Numbered from the stretch's first letter, positions 1 through 19,105 are shown. The stretch: DNA of 64,000 bases from Xestospongia muta (GCA_963693285.1 OY848919.1:3043827-3107826), one strand, 5' to 3'. The notes: generated by a model from the letters alone, not told the origin. A program made the numbers and translations.

Positions 1-316
1 AATAACTATAATGTTATTTGTGGACAGTTAATTATAAATACATGTAAATTGGTATATTACATCTTTTATGTATAATGGCTTTTTTCTCTTTCTATCACTC
101 CTTCACAAGTTAGAAGAAACTCTAAATTATGTATTATGTTCGAGACTTATTTTAAGCTAAATTAGAGCATAACAAAATGATGCACACATGTCATACTAAC
201 AGATATTGCACGTGTATACACGATACACGAATAAATACACGTACTTTGTAATTAAAAGTACGTAAATGTACATACATGAAGCTTAGAATAAATACACGAT
301 GGTATTCTGTGTATTT

Positions 317-675
317 CCGTCTATAAAAGATGTCCAAGTAAAACCAGTCTCTCTCCAATCAGAACCAGCAAAGAAGCGTAGGCTGTTAGATTTTAGCAGT
401 GTGTTATTGGATGCCTGTTCTACATACTCATCTGGACTTGACACTGAACTACATATAGTCTTACTTTGATCAACCTCGGGTTAAAGCAGATCCCATCCAG
501 TTTTGGTCTGAGAGAAATACAACAAGCCTGTCAACATTGGCCCTCCAACCCTTTTCTATTCCATCTAGCTCAGTACCTGTTAAGCGCTTATTTTCTAAAG
601 CAGGTTTTGTACTTAACCAAAGAAGAACGAAATTGAATAGACTACAACTTGAACAATTACTTTTTTCAAGTAACA
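317..675 (+). pseudogene. hAT-family transposase relic, C-terminal dimerisation region
   Basis: Translated pieces show a lysine/arginine stretch and an acidic linker (about 317-462). A shift of reading frame follows, and then the typical hAT C-terminal block (461-675) with FDQPR, QFW, an RLFSKAG motif and NQRRTKL. That block is the hATC dimerisation region of hAT/ZBED transposases. The two parts lie in different frames and no upstream catalytic domain is visible, so this is a dead fragment. Family membership rests on the RLFSKAG...RR core. I saw no terminal inverted repeats. Confidence 0.75.
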
Positions 676-1275
676 GTTACATTCATTTCAAATAAGATAA
701 TTCATGAGTCTTTTTGATATAAAAAACTTTAATTTTAGTCTGGTACATGAAAATACACGAAAGTAGATGTGAAGTTAAAAAGTAAATACAGTAAATACAT
801 GACATTTTTAAATAATTAAAAGTAAATAGAGAGTAAAGTGAAAAAAAGTAGATGTACAATGTCTGCATACTAAATTGTCTATTGACATGACAAGTGTTTT
901 GGGCTCATCCCACAATTATTAACATAATACTTTGGTCATTATATTAAATTCCTTTTTTAACAATAGAGTCAATACATTACTATATTATTGATACTTACCA
1001 CAGAAAATATGGATGACAATGAAATTTGAAATCTTTTTCGTTAATATCAATCTCAGCCTCAGAAATCTACAATGACAAGGTATGATATGCTATGTAGTAT
1101 GATATGAATATTGTACCTTAATGTATGGTACTCTAATGGTCAAGATAACAAAGTCTGCGTCTTGTTTAGCTTCAAATGAAGGAGTTAGCATTGTAGAAAG
1201 CTAAAAAGTAACATGTGGGTCCAACAAGAAGGGTGTGGCATTATTATGTAGGCGTGGCACGTATAAGTGTCTTGA

Positions 1276-2136
1276 ATGTCTTCACCAACAGTCTCAAAGG
1301 AGAATGATCCTGTCATTAGTGAACCTCTTCCTCTAATCTCAGAAGTTTCTGATCTAGTTCAAAGAACATTTATTCGCAGAGACTACACTTATGATGAAAC
1401 TGTTACCTGTATTACATGTATCAACAATGTCCGCCCTGTTCTCCAACGTGGTTATCCAATGTGCGGCTTAGTAGCACTGACAATGGCCGATGAACTAATG
1501 AATGACAGTATAAGAACAAATGCAGAACCATTAGCATTGTTAACGTATTCACAAAGTAATGGTTATACCAAACAAGGCGAAGTATTATCCTCACGTTACT
1601 TACTTTCACTAGCAAAAGAAACGTTATCTTGTAAAGGAGACATTATTTTAAGTACAGATGTTACTCCTAATATGTTACTGGACTGGATTATTTCTCGTTA
1701 TCCTATATTGATCCCTTATGACTGTGATAAAGATCATACCCCCTGCCTGGGTTCTGGACACTATGCCCACTGGTGTTTAGTTGTAGGGGTAACTTTTCCT
1801 CTAAAAAACGATTTACCAATTTTAAAAGAGTTAATTTCATATTGTAATGAAGTGTCCTCATATCCAAAGCACTATTTATTACAGGCTAGTGAGAAATTAA
1901 AAGCTTTAATACAAACTCCATCATTATTTGATGTTCTATTGAAATGTGACAATGTTCACGTGTTTGCAAGACATGGTAAGAGTCGTTATCTTAGTCTCTG
2001 GAGATTAGATCAGTTACTTGCTAGTGCTGGTAATTTAAAAGAACTTGGTCCACAAAGATCATATGGGAACTATGTCCTACCAGATTGTGGTCTTGAAGAA
2101 AGCCTCTGCTCGCAAATTGTCTTGCTCTATTGTTAA
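1276..2136 (+). CDS. ACTMAP: Actin maturation protease (C19orf54/ACTMAP homologue)
   Basis: Single-exon gene, 286 aa. In animals ACTMAP is the cysteine protease that removes the acetylated N-terminal residue of nascent actin in the cytosol. The sequence shows a YPMCGLVAL block with the likely nucleophile Cys63. A GHYAHWCLVVG block supplies candidate histidines (His162 or His165). Near the C-terminus there is an HGKS...LWRLDQL segment followed by a conserved end (NYVLPDCGLEESLCSQIVLL). It is shorter than the human protein because it lacks a long proline-rich N-terminus. The start is the first ATG of the open frame, just after a short AT-rich leader. ALG8 follows on the same strand after about 0.8 kb. 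Confidence comes from the matching order of Cys, His and C-terminal blocks. Confidence 0.85.
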   Translation: MSSPTVSKENDPVISEPLPLISEVSDLVQRTFIRRDYTYDETVTCITCINNVRPVLQRGYPMCGLVALTMADELMNDSIRTNAEPLALLTYSQSNGYTKQGEVLSSRYLLSLAKETLSCKGDIILSTDVTPNMLLDWIISRYPILIPYDCDKDHTPCLGSGHYAHWCLVVGVTFPLKNDLPILKELISYCNEVSSYPKHYLLQASEKLKALIQTPSLFDVLLKCDNVHVFARHGKSRYLSLWRLDQLLASAGNLKELGPQRSYGNYVLPDCGLEESLCSQIVLLYC

Positions 2137-2957
2137 TGATCTGATGATTGTGGTATGTGGTAAACTGATGTCTTGTATGTGTTTATTAGAATCCTACTTA
2201 CAGTATATGGTTCACTCAATGATAGCAATAAAGACTGTAGTGGAATGTTTTTGTTACTTTTAAAATTCATTTTTTAAATATATTGTTACTTTGAATTGCA
2301 AAACAATTTTAAATTGATTTTACACACTTTAAATTGTCTATCTTTTTCTTAGCTAAAAGAAAATTAAATTAAAATATCTCATTCTTGTTTATGTTTTTGT
2401 TAGATTACAATATTGTTCTTTGCTTAATACTTTCCTTAAAATTGGTCTCAGCTCATGTGGCCATGTACTTGCAATTGGATTCTTTGGGCCTCTTTATTAT
2501 CTCTCTGAATTTTTGGCTGAATTGGGAGCAGCTCTTTCTCACTACTGGACTGAATTCTCTTTTCTCACTGAACTACAGATTTTTGTCTGTTTTTATTATT
2601 GTTTTAGTTATTAAGTAATTGTACTAAATTAACATGGCTGTGTGCATGGATAATGAAGGATCAATCAGCTGACGCCACTATCAGTTCCACTTACTAACAT
2701 CAACAGAGAAGACAAGCATGATCAGTGGTACTCCAGTTTTCATCTATATATTATTGGCAGCCAGACTATAAATTAAATTTTATTAAACGTACAATGAAAG
2801 ACATGTATAATACACAATTGAGCATATCATAGTTAGTACTAGCCTGGTAGATACTGACCTCAAGTATCTGCATGAATCTCGTTAAAATCTTCAGATCTTT
2901 GGAAATCTCCGGAAATCTCGTAAAATCTCAAAATCTGTCCGTGTCATCTAACCTCGT
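2137..2957. other. Intergenic ACTMAP-ALG8
   Basis: AT-rich spacer holding the ACTMAP 3' region and presumably the ALG8 promoter. The open frames here are short, leucine/phenylalanine-rich and without homology I recognise. The methionine at 2872 lies in a frame that does not join ALG8 exon 2. Confidence 0.5.
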
Positions 2958-9521
<6,564 letters not shown>

Positions 9522-10225
9522 TGCTTATATATTGATTGAACTGTTATTCTAATCTTAAAATTAGTATTTTGATCATCACCAACCACTCTATAAATAGTAA
9601 TAGTATTGGTCTGATAGATGCTGTCATTAGGAGGTGTATGTTGTATGATATCTAACTCTATTATGTAGTGCATACTTATTGAGTGAATAAATTAATTTTA
9701 ATCACATGGGGAATTCCCCAGACTTCCCCCCCCCCCCCGACCTTTAAACTTTGTTGCCACCAATTACTTTATATACTCTGAGCATTGTGGTTTATTACAT
9801 TCACACTAACTTTGATGTGGTTTGTATATGAGATCTATATATATAGAAATGACTATGATGTCACAGATGAAGTACTATTAATAACCACCCATTTTAATAC
9901 AAACAATGTGTAATTTATACTCCACTATTGAGCAACATAATTAATTATGTTTATATTTGAAAATCCCCAGGGATTTCCCCAACTTGTCAGCTTTAACATT
10001 TTGCTGATGCTAGTCACACTCCATATATGTACATGTAAGTGAGTTCACACCCAACCTTTTACTCAAAGGACGTCAAAGTAACATTTATATTATTCATTTT
10101 GATGGTGCTTTCAATGTCAAACAAATTTGAATGTTTCAGATTTAAGACAAAAGTAAGACATTTAAAAAATATAATATCTTTTAAACTAATGTTTTAAATT
10201 GTTTAAACTAGTGTCCTGAAATTCT
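9522..10225. other. Intergenic, convergent 3' ends of ALG8 and receptor A
   Basis: AT-rich spacer with a poly-C run near 9727-9739. I see no gene here. Confidence 0.5.
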
Positions 10226-12075
10226 TTAATAAAAGTACTGTAAGTGGATAATCATCGTGACAACCATCACGACAAGGATATAGACGGGGACATTGCATCT
10301 TTGATATGATCCTGTAGCAACAGTTGTATTAGTGCCTAAAACAGTAAATAAGTACAATACAGTAGATGTACTGTCGTTATAATTAGATTAGTATTGAATA
10401 AATCACTTCAGGGAAATGTGTACTATATAGTTATATATAGTAATATGACTAGATTACATACTGTGAGCATTATAATGAAGAGAGTGGTATAGTTAGTTGC
10501 TTAATTGGATTATTTTCTTGCTTGTTTACCTGTTGCCGTATTTATAGGTGTTTTATATTTGTAAAGATGTACGTGCCTAGATCTGTAAAATGTTTTTACA
10601 GAAGAAGAGCGTCTTATGACTTCAGTAGACACAGTATAATAAAATTCTGTGCTATTATTTCTTGAGAACTGGAAGGAAATGATCTTTGATTTACCAAATT
10701 GTTTTGTTGATGTGGTGCCATTAGGTAATGTTACAGTACACGAATTGAGTGGTCTTCTACTTATACAATCAATTTGGATTGTATTAGCATCATAGAGACT
10801 GGTATTCACATTAAAAGGAAACCTATTAGCTAATGAAATTAAAGCATAACAATAAATTTGTTTTTGCAATTAATACTTACAAATCCTTTTTGAGACAACA
10901 CTACGACCCTTAGCATTTTCAGCAATCAATCTTGCAACATATATATCATCAGTGCATTTGATTGGAAATATATGGGCGTGGTTAGAGACAGAATATGCCA
11001 CATTGTAAATCTTCCTGTTGTCATGATCTAGCTCTATTTTGAACAAGTTGATTGGTGGTTGTCGATTAGACTCCATGATCTATGGGATTTGGGTTACATA
11101 AAGGTAATACTTTCTTATTAATAATATACTAACATTCCAGGAGATTTCAATGAAATCAGACTCATTCCTATTGGAAGTAGTTGTGTGACTCGTGTCATGT
11201 ATTACAGTGACATTAGCATTAATATGTGGTCCTAATAGAAACAAGCATTCTTTAAATAATAAAGTTCTAGCAGACTTACTCTCAGCAATAGTTTGTACTT
11301 CAATTGACACATCATCACCTCTTCCAATACAGTTCAATGCTGTAATTGTTATAGTATACTTTATACCAAATTTTAAATGGTGGATTGTATAATTCTCAGC
11401 AGACTCATTTATTAATGGGCATCTTCCACTTTTACAGCGACCATGTTTAGGCTTCGGACTTATGGTAATGAGATATCCAGTAATTGGAGGATCTGTTTGT
11501 GTCCTATCTGGTGGATCCCAACTAACAATAACACTGCTGTACGTTTTTGATGTATGGCTAAATTTTTTTGGAGAAGATGGAGGATCTAAAAGGATAGAAT
11601 GATGAGATTCAAAAATATTTTTCCTTTACACTTACAGGGATATTGAATAATACAAGAGTCTTTGGCATCATCGTTTGCAAAACTCTGACAGGTGATTGTC
11701 TGATTTCGAAATAAGACGTTTGCACGAAATCGAAATGCACCTATCATACGAGTGGGTGTTTTTTTAATCAAAGTTACGTGAAAGCCTTTCTGACCAAATA
11801 TTGTGTCATTTACGTTTTTGTTTCCATAAATATTAAGATCATCAAATAAAGATGATGTAATATGAAAACCTTGTGGCACGACTTTGTAGTCTACGATGCA
11901 GGTATACTCGACTTCATCATTAGGGCAACTTGACCAGGAGTCATTGCACTTTAAAGATACATTATTACCTTGACAACCTATAGAAAAGATAGTTCAATAT
12001 TACTACACAAACAAGTAGTTTACCAATGATATAAGCAAAAAGTACATAAATTAATGAGGCATCTGGTAACAACAT
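10226..12075 (-). CDS. Receptor A: Ig/FN3 surface protein without cytoplasmic tail
   Basis: Model exons (minus): 12075-12024, 11977-11636, 11585-11280, 11231-11134, 11079-10881, 10829-10530, 10335-10226; 468 codons. Order: a hydrophobic leader (MLLPDASLIYVLFAYI), an Ig-like domain with paired cysteines (GCQGN...LKC, then ITCQS), then FN3-type domains. The first FN3 has PPSSPKKF, VSWDPP and a closing TALNCIGRGD like the FN3 exon of genes B and D. The last exon encodes CNVPVYILVVMVVTMI followed by only about seven residues. The chain thus ends as a membrane stub or a GPI-type signal. It is head-to-head with receptor B, 353 bp apart. I recognise the architecture but not a named orthologue. Ligand and function are unknown. 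Confidence 0.75.
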
Positions 12076-12428
12076 CTCGTTTTTTGTCCTTAATTATACT
12101 AAACGTAACAAAAAGAACTCACTTTAAATAGCACAAGATCATGCATGAGTCAGCTCAGATACTTATCTATCAAAACCAAAAAAAATTCCTTTTAAAAATT
12201 ATTGTGGGAGTGGCGTCATAACTAGACCCCACCCCAAAACTAAACAGTAGTGAACCACTCCCATAATTGTAATATTTAACTTTGACACAAACGGCACGCT
12301 ATTACTACGGAATAAAATTCTGACACAAATATAATTTTTTGTCATATAATTCTGACACAAACTGCGCGTCATACGCAACCTCATACCAAACAACCTTTAA
12401 GATTACAGCTAAGGGAGTGTGCAGAAAA
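12076..12428. promoter_or_regulatory. Divergent promoter region of receptors A and B
   Basis: 353 bp between the two start codons. It carries three direct repeats of a T(T/C)TGACACAAA core (about 12281, 12319 and 12351), two followed by GC-rich GGCACGC or TGCGCG. A shared bidirectional control region is inferred from position. The repeats are seen directly. Confidence 0.4.
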
Positions 12429-14693
12429 ATGATTCCTCGTTTTCTCTTCTTATTGAAAGCCGGTTAGTTTAATGATTCTATATAAGTCCTTCATAAAATA
12501 TATATTACATTATTCTACATCTTTTTTAATTAGTTCAAATCTGTTATGGAGCAATCTTAACTTTGCACTGTGGAGATTCTACCAATACATTGCATTGTCC
12601 AGGAGATTTACAGTACTTCACTTGTGTAATATCAAGTGCTTCATTGGAGTGGACAAGCAAAGAAATATTTGACAATGATATTGAGTTCTTTAATTCACCT
12701 GTTGGTACTGTGAAAACTACAAAAGGCTTTAGTGCTAATGTCTCCAACAAAACTGGGTATTCTTATCTGGTTAGTGTATTAACATTTCCAACTAATTCAT
12801 CTCAAACTGGAAAAAATATTACATGTGTGGATTTATACAGTGGTGACAGTAAAAACTGTACAATCAATGCTACATACCCAAGTAAATGAATTGACGGTCA
12901 TGCATATAATTAATAATAATTTTTTAGATCTCATGGTCCTATCAAATCTTAAAGCAACTCCTATTTCATACAACAGTGTCCTTCTAGAATGGGATGTCAT
13001 CACTAATGAAGTTGGGTTTCAAGAGTATATTGTTAATATTAGACCTCCTGATATTGCTGGCAACTGTACTAATGGATCTTGTAATGTTACCTCTACAAAA
13101 GTCTATATTGTTGATTTGAAACCCTTGGTTAATTATGTATTCACAGTTTATGCAGTGAACTGCATAGGGATTGGACCAGAAAGTGAAAATGTTACATTCA
13201 ATATTACTGCATATAGTAAGTAGTATACACTATGCTACATGCACAGAACACACAACATGAATATTAAATATTTTATCTTCATTTCAGAGCCACTTTTAGT
13301 TGATAAATTTGAAATGTGTATTGTTTATGATAAGACAAACAAGACAGATTTAGCTTTTCTTAGTTGGAAAGTAAGCATAACAATATACTTATGTCAACAA
13401 CAGAAATGATAACTCTCCTTCTTTTGGTTAGTATTCTCAAGTTGATGATGATTTTCGTCCAGTTCCGTGGTATTTTATCTTGCAAGTTGTCAACCCAAAG
13501 GAAAACACAATTTATCACAATATTTCACACTCTGGAAATACATATCACTACAATGTACCTGTGATTCAAGGAAAAAGATATAATTTTTCATTGTCAGGTG
13601 TAAATCTTGTTGGTGAAAGTGAGAACAATCCCACAAAGTCTGTTGGTAAGTAAACTATTGAGCTTTGTTTGTTATTCTAGAATATACTGTTATTTTAATA
13701 CATGTGTAATATACCAACAAGAAGTTCATAAATCTACATCATCATCTTGTTAAATTATAGTCTTGAGAGAGAGAGATGCCTTAATTGTTCGTTGTAAACA
13801 GTATAATATATACTCGTTATATTTTATCATTATCAAATATCTATTATTACAAATTTACAATACATTAATATTTTACTGTATTTTCAATTTCTAGATATAT
13901 TTTCTTTCATATCTGTTGAAGCAAATTTCATTGGAATAGACTTTGCAGTACTACATATCACAGTTCAGTGGTCAGAGCCATGTGGATCACTACTGGATAT
14001 TACTGTTGTATACAATTTAAAGAATACTACACTCAACTCTACTATAAAATATCAGTATCATCTGATGTCAGATAAAAAGGGATCAATAGTTGTGTTACGA
14101 GAGTTAGAAGTGAATTCAGTATATGAATATCAAGTATTTGTATACAATGCAACAACTTTAATCATTAAACCTGTCAATGGCATCTTTAAGACACTAAACA
14201 ATATCACTATACCAGGTTAGAATCATAAATAAATTGTAATGAATAAATTAATTTTGATGTGTTAGACCGTTGCATCCCTTCAAGAATGTCCAGTAACTAT
14301 AGTACCACAACAAAATGTAAAAAGAAGGGACTGATGGATGGATTAACTGATGGATGGATGGTTTGATAGATGGATGGATCCTTATTCAATATGTAATGCT
14401 TTATATTTCTAGTGAGTACTCCTATTAATGATGACATAACAACTCACCAATTAGAACTAGTATCAGAGGCTACTCATATCAGTTTAGCTCTATTGAGTTC
14501 AGTCTTGGCAGCACTTCTTGTTTCAGTTATATTTGGCTACCTGTGTTATCGTTATGTGAAATGGAAGAGAAGACAAAGAATAACAGTACAAGAGTTGTGT
14601 GCTGCAAATGTAGTAGTTCAAGATAATAATGCTTATAGTCAAACTATACAAACCAACAAGAGTACTGAGAGTCATTATGAAACAATTTTTTAA
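12429..14693 (+). CDS. Receptor B: Ig + FN3 transmembrane protein with tyrosine-motif tail
   Basis: Model exons: 12429-12462, 12534-12881, 12928-13215, 13288-13370, 13432-13645, 13895-14215, 14413-14693; 522 codons. Order: a short signal peptide (IPRFLFLLKA), an Ig-like domain (LHCPGDLQYFTC ... ITCVD), and an FN3 domain ending YAVNCIGIGPES. Two further FN3-like units follow (the first split over exons 4 and 5, the next VEANFIGIDF... in exon 6). Exon 7 holds one transmembrane helix (LALLSSVLAALLVSVIFGYL), a basic stop-transfer KWKRRQR and a ~50-residue tail. Tail tyrosines lie in NNAYSQTI and SHYETI, the latter fitting the ITIM consensus (S/I/V/L)xYxx(I/L/V). Type I membrane receptor by topology. 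Signalling is inferred from the motif only. Confidence 0.82.
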
Positions 14694-15159
14694 TCAAGAC
14701 TTATCTTTGCTAATTAATTAAATTAATTGCATAATTTCATTGTGTTAACAGGAAATTAAAAAATATAATGACAGAATAACATTTTGTACAATTAACTCCA
14801 AGTATTATTCAACATCACTTTATTTCAAATATAAGTCAACTGTCCATTTAGTAGAACATACTATGATATGATATATGTTGTATATCTGCTAATACTGTTT
14901 GTCATGATCAGGTAGATTGCTATGCAGGTATGTGACACAGTAAATTAAGAATTATAACTATAATGATGTTTGCTGCTTTGAAGAGCATTTCATTGATAAC
15001 AGATCTCCAGTGGGCTAGATTTTGAACAGACTATGAAATATTTTCTAGTTTGATCTAATTAGATATAGTGATGCCTCATGGATGAATAATCAACCAGTCA
15101 TCATTCATCCAGGTTGAATGAACAAACTAATAATGCACTTTTAAATAATGTCCTATCCA
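14694..15159. other. Intergenic, 3' of receptor B
   Basis: AT-rich. I see no gene or named repeat apart from the tail fragment that follows. Confidence 0.4.
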
Positions 15160-15350
15160 AATAGCAATGCAGAGGATATGTGCTACTAATGTGCTGAATG
15201 TTCAAGATAATGATGCTTATTGTATGGTTGTAAGATCCAACCACTACAAAAACATTTATTTTGAACAAACATACTTTGTGCCAATGCTCCATGTTTATTT
15301 CTGCTCATGTATTTTCATCATTTATTCCTATATAAGTTAGCCTTGAAACT
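15160..15350 (+). pseudogene. Orphan cytoplasmic-tail exon fragment of a receptor D-like gene
   Basis: The bases parallel the end of receptor D (28297-28450), including part of the 3' flank (CCATGTTTATTTCTGCTCATG). The frame reads QRICATNVLNVQDNDAYC then RSNHYKNIYF. The transmembrane exon and the D stop codon are missing, so it runs on into former UTR. The YENI motif of D is YKNI here. It is a relic of a further paralogue next to the PQQ-like array. Confidence 0.75.
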
Positions 15351-15535
15351 GACAGTTAAAAGTAATAGATCTAGTTGTATCATCTTTCTTTTTATTTACT
15401 CTCATCAAAATAACCCACTCAAGTATAGGAAATAATTAAAATTGGCTTTAATAATCACAAATAGACTATCAGCATAGGTAAATGTAACCACAATTTATTA
15501 AGTATAAATTATTGTTACAGCACAGCCATTATCAG

Positions 15536-17001
15536 TCATGTGACAGTGAGCATTTTAACTAGTGGAATACTATACAAAAAAGAAATTTGATATCCTGACT
15601 CAGCTTTTATCAGATACACTACATCTCCCACTAAAATAGGTGGTTCAACACACCCATTATAGCCAGGCAAATCTGTTATGTTTAAGAAACCTTGAAGTGA
15701 GCCATCTTTACTTGAGAGGGCATAAACAAAGGTACTTTCAGTGTTAATAAAAATTATCAATTCTCTATCAAGGTGGATGGCAGGAGAATGTTTGAGCAAT
15801 GAATCAAAAGGATAGCCTTTATCATCAAATGATGTCTTGCTCTTCCAGATAAGACTTCCCTTAGAGTCCACAGCAAACCCTTTATTGCCACAGCTATATA
15901 AAAAAGAATAGCTTAATATTACACTATACAAATGATATACAACATTGCATAAATACAAACTTACCTAAAATAGGCATAGCCTTGTTTATCTACTGCAGGA
16001 CCACTTGGATAGATACCAGAATCACAATATCCTCGATTACTAAATAAGATCTGATTACTTTCTACATCCAATGCAAAGATAAGATCTGGGGTACCAGAAT
16101 AACCATAGCTACCAAACATGATTCCATTATCAGAAAAGGCAAACTTAGCATCGTAAGTGATTTTAAGATGATCAAACCAAGCCTGATTACAGTGGGAAGA
16201 AGATGGAGGACAAGTCAATGATAATAAATCACCAACAGGATAGGGACCAGGAGGTAGATTAACTGGAAAAACTACCAGACTAGAGCCATTTTTTAATCGA
16301 GTCAGTTTGGTCTGAGTTGTACAGCCTCCATGGTTTTCTATTCTATTCCAAAGTACTTTACCAGTAACTAAATCTACTGCTATAATTTCAGTCTGATTGT
16401 TCTGATCATCTGAAAAGGTAGAATAAACGTCTCTAAAACAATCATAACCACCAATAAGAAAGACAGTATCTGAATTCATAGTAATAGTAGCCACATCGTT
16501 CACTTTCATTTTTGATGTCTTCCAAATAATAGAACCATTAGTAGCATTTAAGGCCACTATCTGACCTGCTTTCTCATAATATGGAAATGCTTCTGCACAG
16601 TTCCATCCAATAATAACCATATTTTGCTCATGACTATATAAAGTGTTAGTTAACAAAATGGCAGCACACTTGTCATCATTAGTAAGATCATGTGGAGCAA
16701 CCCACAACTCTTTACCATCCGGTGAGACAGCTCTAACTTGAAATAGTACACGAAATGGAAATGACAGAGTAATTGCAAAAGGAATAAAGATTACACCTTC
16801 ATTTGATAAAGAAGGAGAATTGATGAAAGCAGATACATTAAAAATTTTATCATAAGGTACTGAGTAATTCCAATTTGTCTTTACATGCAGTGTCTTAGGA
16901 AGAGGTATGTAGTTTGTTGATGCTGGATCTCCATATTGTTGGGTCCAAGAGGAGAGAGTTGGATAATAGAAAAGATGTAAACAGAGAAGTACTATGTACA
17001 T
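15536..17001 (-). CDS. PQQ-like beta-propeller secreted protein 1
   Basis: Two exons (17001-15965 and 15893-15536), 464 codons. The start is placed at the methionine directly before a hydrophobic signal peptide (MYIVLLCLHLFYYP). An earlier in-frame methionine at 17058 would precede it with polar residues. The mature part opens with SWTQQYGDPASTNYIPL. Repeats of the PQQ/quinoprotein-like type follow, with the recurring turn A(L/V)xxxxGxxxW (GKELWVAP, NATNGSIIWKTS, GKVLWNR, KGSLIWKSK). There are many N-glycosylation sequons and cysteines, as expected for an extracellular propeller. No catalytic PQQ dehydrogenase residues are evident, so it is more likely a binding or structural propeller. It is very close to the gene at 17643-19105. 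Confidence 0.8.
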
Positions 17002-17149
17002 TCTGAAATATAGGTCAGTCACTCTGTCTGATGCAATATTAATTAATATCAATGACATTCATTACATATGCATTATTCATAAGTAATAATTTTAGATAGC
17101 ATTATTAAAATATATAACGAAAAAATAATTATGTATCTTCAGTGCCAAC

Positions 17150-17525
17150 CATATTATCTTGTTTAAACAAAGAATAATAATATTCGTAATAATAAATAAT
17201 AGAATTACTTTCTGCATCAATGCAAAGATAAGATCTGGGGTACCAGGATAACCAGAGCTACCAAACATGACTCCATTATTATATAAAAGAAGACAAAGTT
17301 ACCATCGTAAGTGATTTTAAGATGATCAAACCAAGCCTGATTACAGTGAGAAGATGGAGGACAAGTCAATGATAATATATTGCCAACAGGATAGGGACCA
17401 GGAGGTAGACAAACAACCAGACTAGAGCCATTGTTTAGTGGAGTCAGTTTAATCTGAGTGTGACAGCCTCCATGGTTTTCTATTCTACTCCAAAGTACTT
17501 TACCAGTAAAAAAGGCTTCCCTCAA
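17150..17525 (-). pseudogene. Truncated PQQ-like copy
   Basis: Encodes only the middle of exon 1 (GKVLWSRIENHGGC ... NQAWFDHLKI) and decays after TYDGNF. The 5' and 3' parts are missing. It sits in the upstream region of the gene at 15536-17001 and abuts the next duplication unit. Leftover of unequal exchange within the array. Confidence 0.8.
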
Positions 17526-17642
17526 CTATAGGAAATAATTAAAAATTGCCTTTAATAATCACAAATAGACTATCAGCATAAGTAAATGTAACCACAATTT
17601 ATTAAGTATAAAATTATTGTTAGACAGCACAGCCATTATCAG

Positions 17643-19105
17643 TCATGTGACAGTGAGCATCTTAACTAGTGGAATACTATACAAATAAGAGATGCTATAT
17701 CCTGACTCATCTTTTATCAGATACACTGCATCTCCCACTAAAATAGGAGGTTGAACACACCCATTATAGCCAGGTAAATCGGTTATGTTCAAGAAACCTT
17801 GAAGTGTGCCATCTTTACTTGAGAGGACATACACAAACGTACTTTCAGTATTAATAAAAATTATCAATTCTCTATCAAGGTGGATGGCAGGAGAAAGTTT
17901 GAGCGGTGAATCAAAAGGATAGCCTTTATCATCAAATGATGTCTTACTCTTCCACATAAGACTTCCCTTAGAATTCACAGCAAACCCTTTATTGCCACAG
18001 CTATTTAACAAAGAGTAGCATAAGATTACACTATACAAATGATATACAACATTGCATAAATACAAACTTACCTAAAATAGGCATAGCCTTGTTTATCTAC
18101 TGCAGGACCACTTGGATAGATACCAGAATCACAATATCCTCGATTACTAAATAAGATCTGATTACTTTCTACATCCAATGCAAAGATAAGATCTGGGACA
18201 CCAGAATAACCATAGCTACCAAACATGACTCCATTATCAGAGAAGGCAAACTTAGCATCGTAAGAGATTTTAAGATGATCAAACCAAGCCTGATTACAGT
18301 GGGAAGAAGATGGAGGACAAGTCAATGATAATAAATCACCAACAGGATAGGGACCAGGAGGTAGATTAACTGGAAAAACTACAAGACTAGAGCCATTTTT
18401 TAATGAAGTCATTTTGGTCTGAGTTGTACAGCCTCCATGGTTTTCTATTTTAATCCAAAGTACTTTACCAGTAACTAAATCTACTGCTATAATTCGAGTC
18501 TTATTATGTTGTCCATTTGGAATGGTATAAGGTTCTTTAAAACAGGAATAACCACCAATAAGAAATACAGTATCTGAATTCATAGTAATAGTAGCCACAT
18601 CATTCACTTTCATTTTTGATGTCTTCCAAATAATAGAGCCATTAGTAGCATTTAAGGCCACTATCTGACCTGCTTTCTCATAATATGGAAATGCATTTGC
18701 ACAGTTCCATGCAATAATAACCATATTTTGCTCATGACTATACAAAGTGTTAGTCAACAAAAGGGCGGCACACTTGTCATCATTAGTAAGATCATGTGGA
18801 GCAACCCACAACTCTTTACCATCTGGTGAGACAGCTCTAACTTGAAGTAGTGCACGAAATGGAAGTGACAGAGTTATTGCAAAAGGAATAAAGATTACAC
18901 CTTCATTTGATAAAGAAGGAGAATTGAGGAAAGCAGATACATGAAACACTTCATCATAAGGTACTGAGTAATTCCAATTCGTCTTTACAGGAAGTGTCTT
19001 AGAAAGAGGTATGTAGTTTGTTGATGCTGGATCTCCATATTGTTGGGTCCAAGAGGAGAGAGTTGGATAAAGGAAAAGCTGTAAAGAGAGAAGTACCATG
19101 TACAT
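17643..19105 (-). CDS. PQQ-like beta-propeller secreted protein 2
   Basis: Two exons (19105-18072 and 18000-17643), 463 codons. Same layout as the gene at 15536-17001: signal peptide (MYMVLLSLQLFLYP), SWTQQYGDPASTNY, PQQ-like W-turns, and a second exon starting SCGNKGFAV. The two proteins differ at only scattered positions. The 3' flanking sequences (about 15418-15535 and 17526-17642) are also nearly identical, so the ~2.1-kb unit was duplicated recently or homogenised. Extracellular propeller with unknown ligand. Confidence 0.8.

Noticed and set aside
683..868. 61-codon Tyr/Phe/Cys-rich minus ORF
   Set aside because: AT-rich composition artefact next to the hAT relic.
15536..19105. Bacterial contamination as source of the PQQ-like genes
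   Set aside because: All copies have a conserved GT-AG intron and eukaryotic signal peptides, and are interleaved with intron-bearing animal genes.
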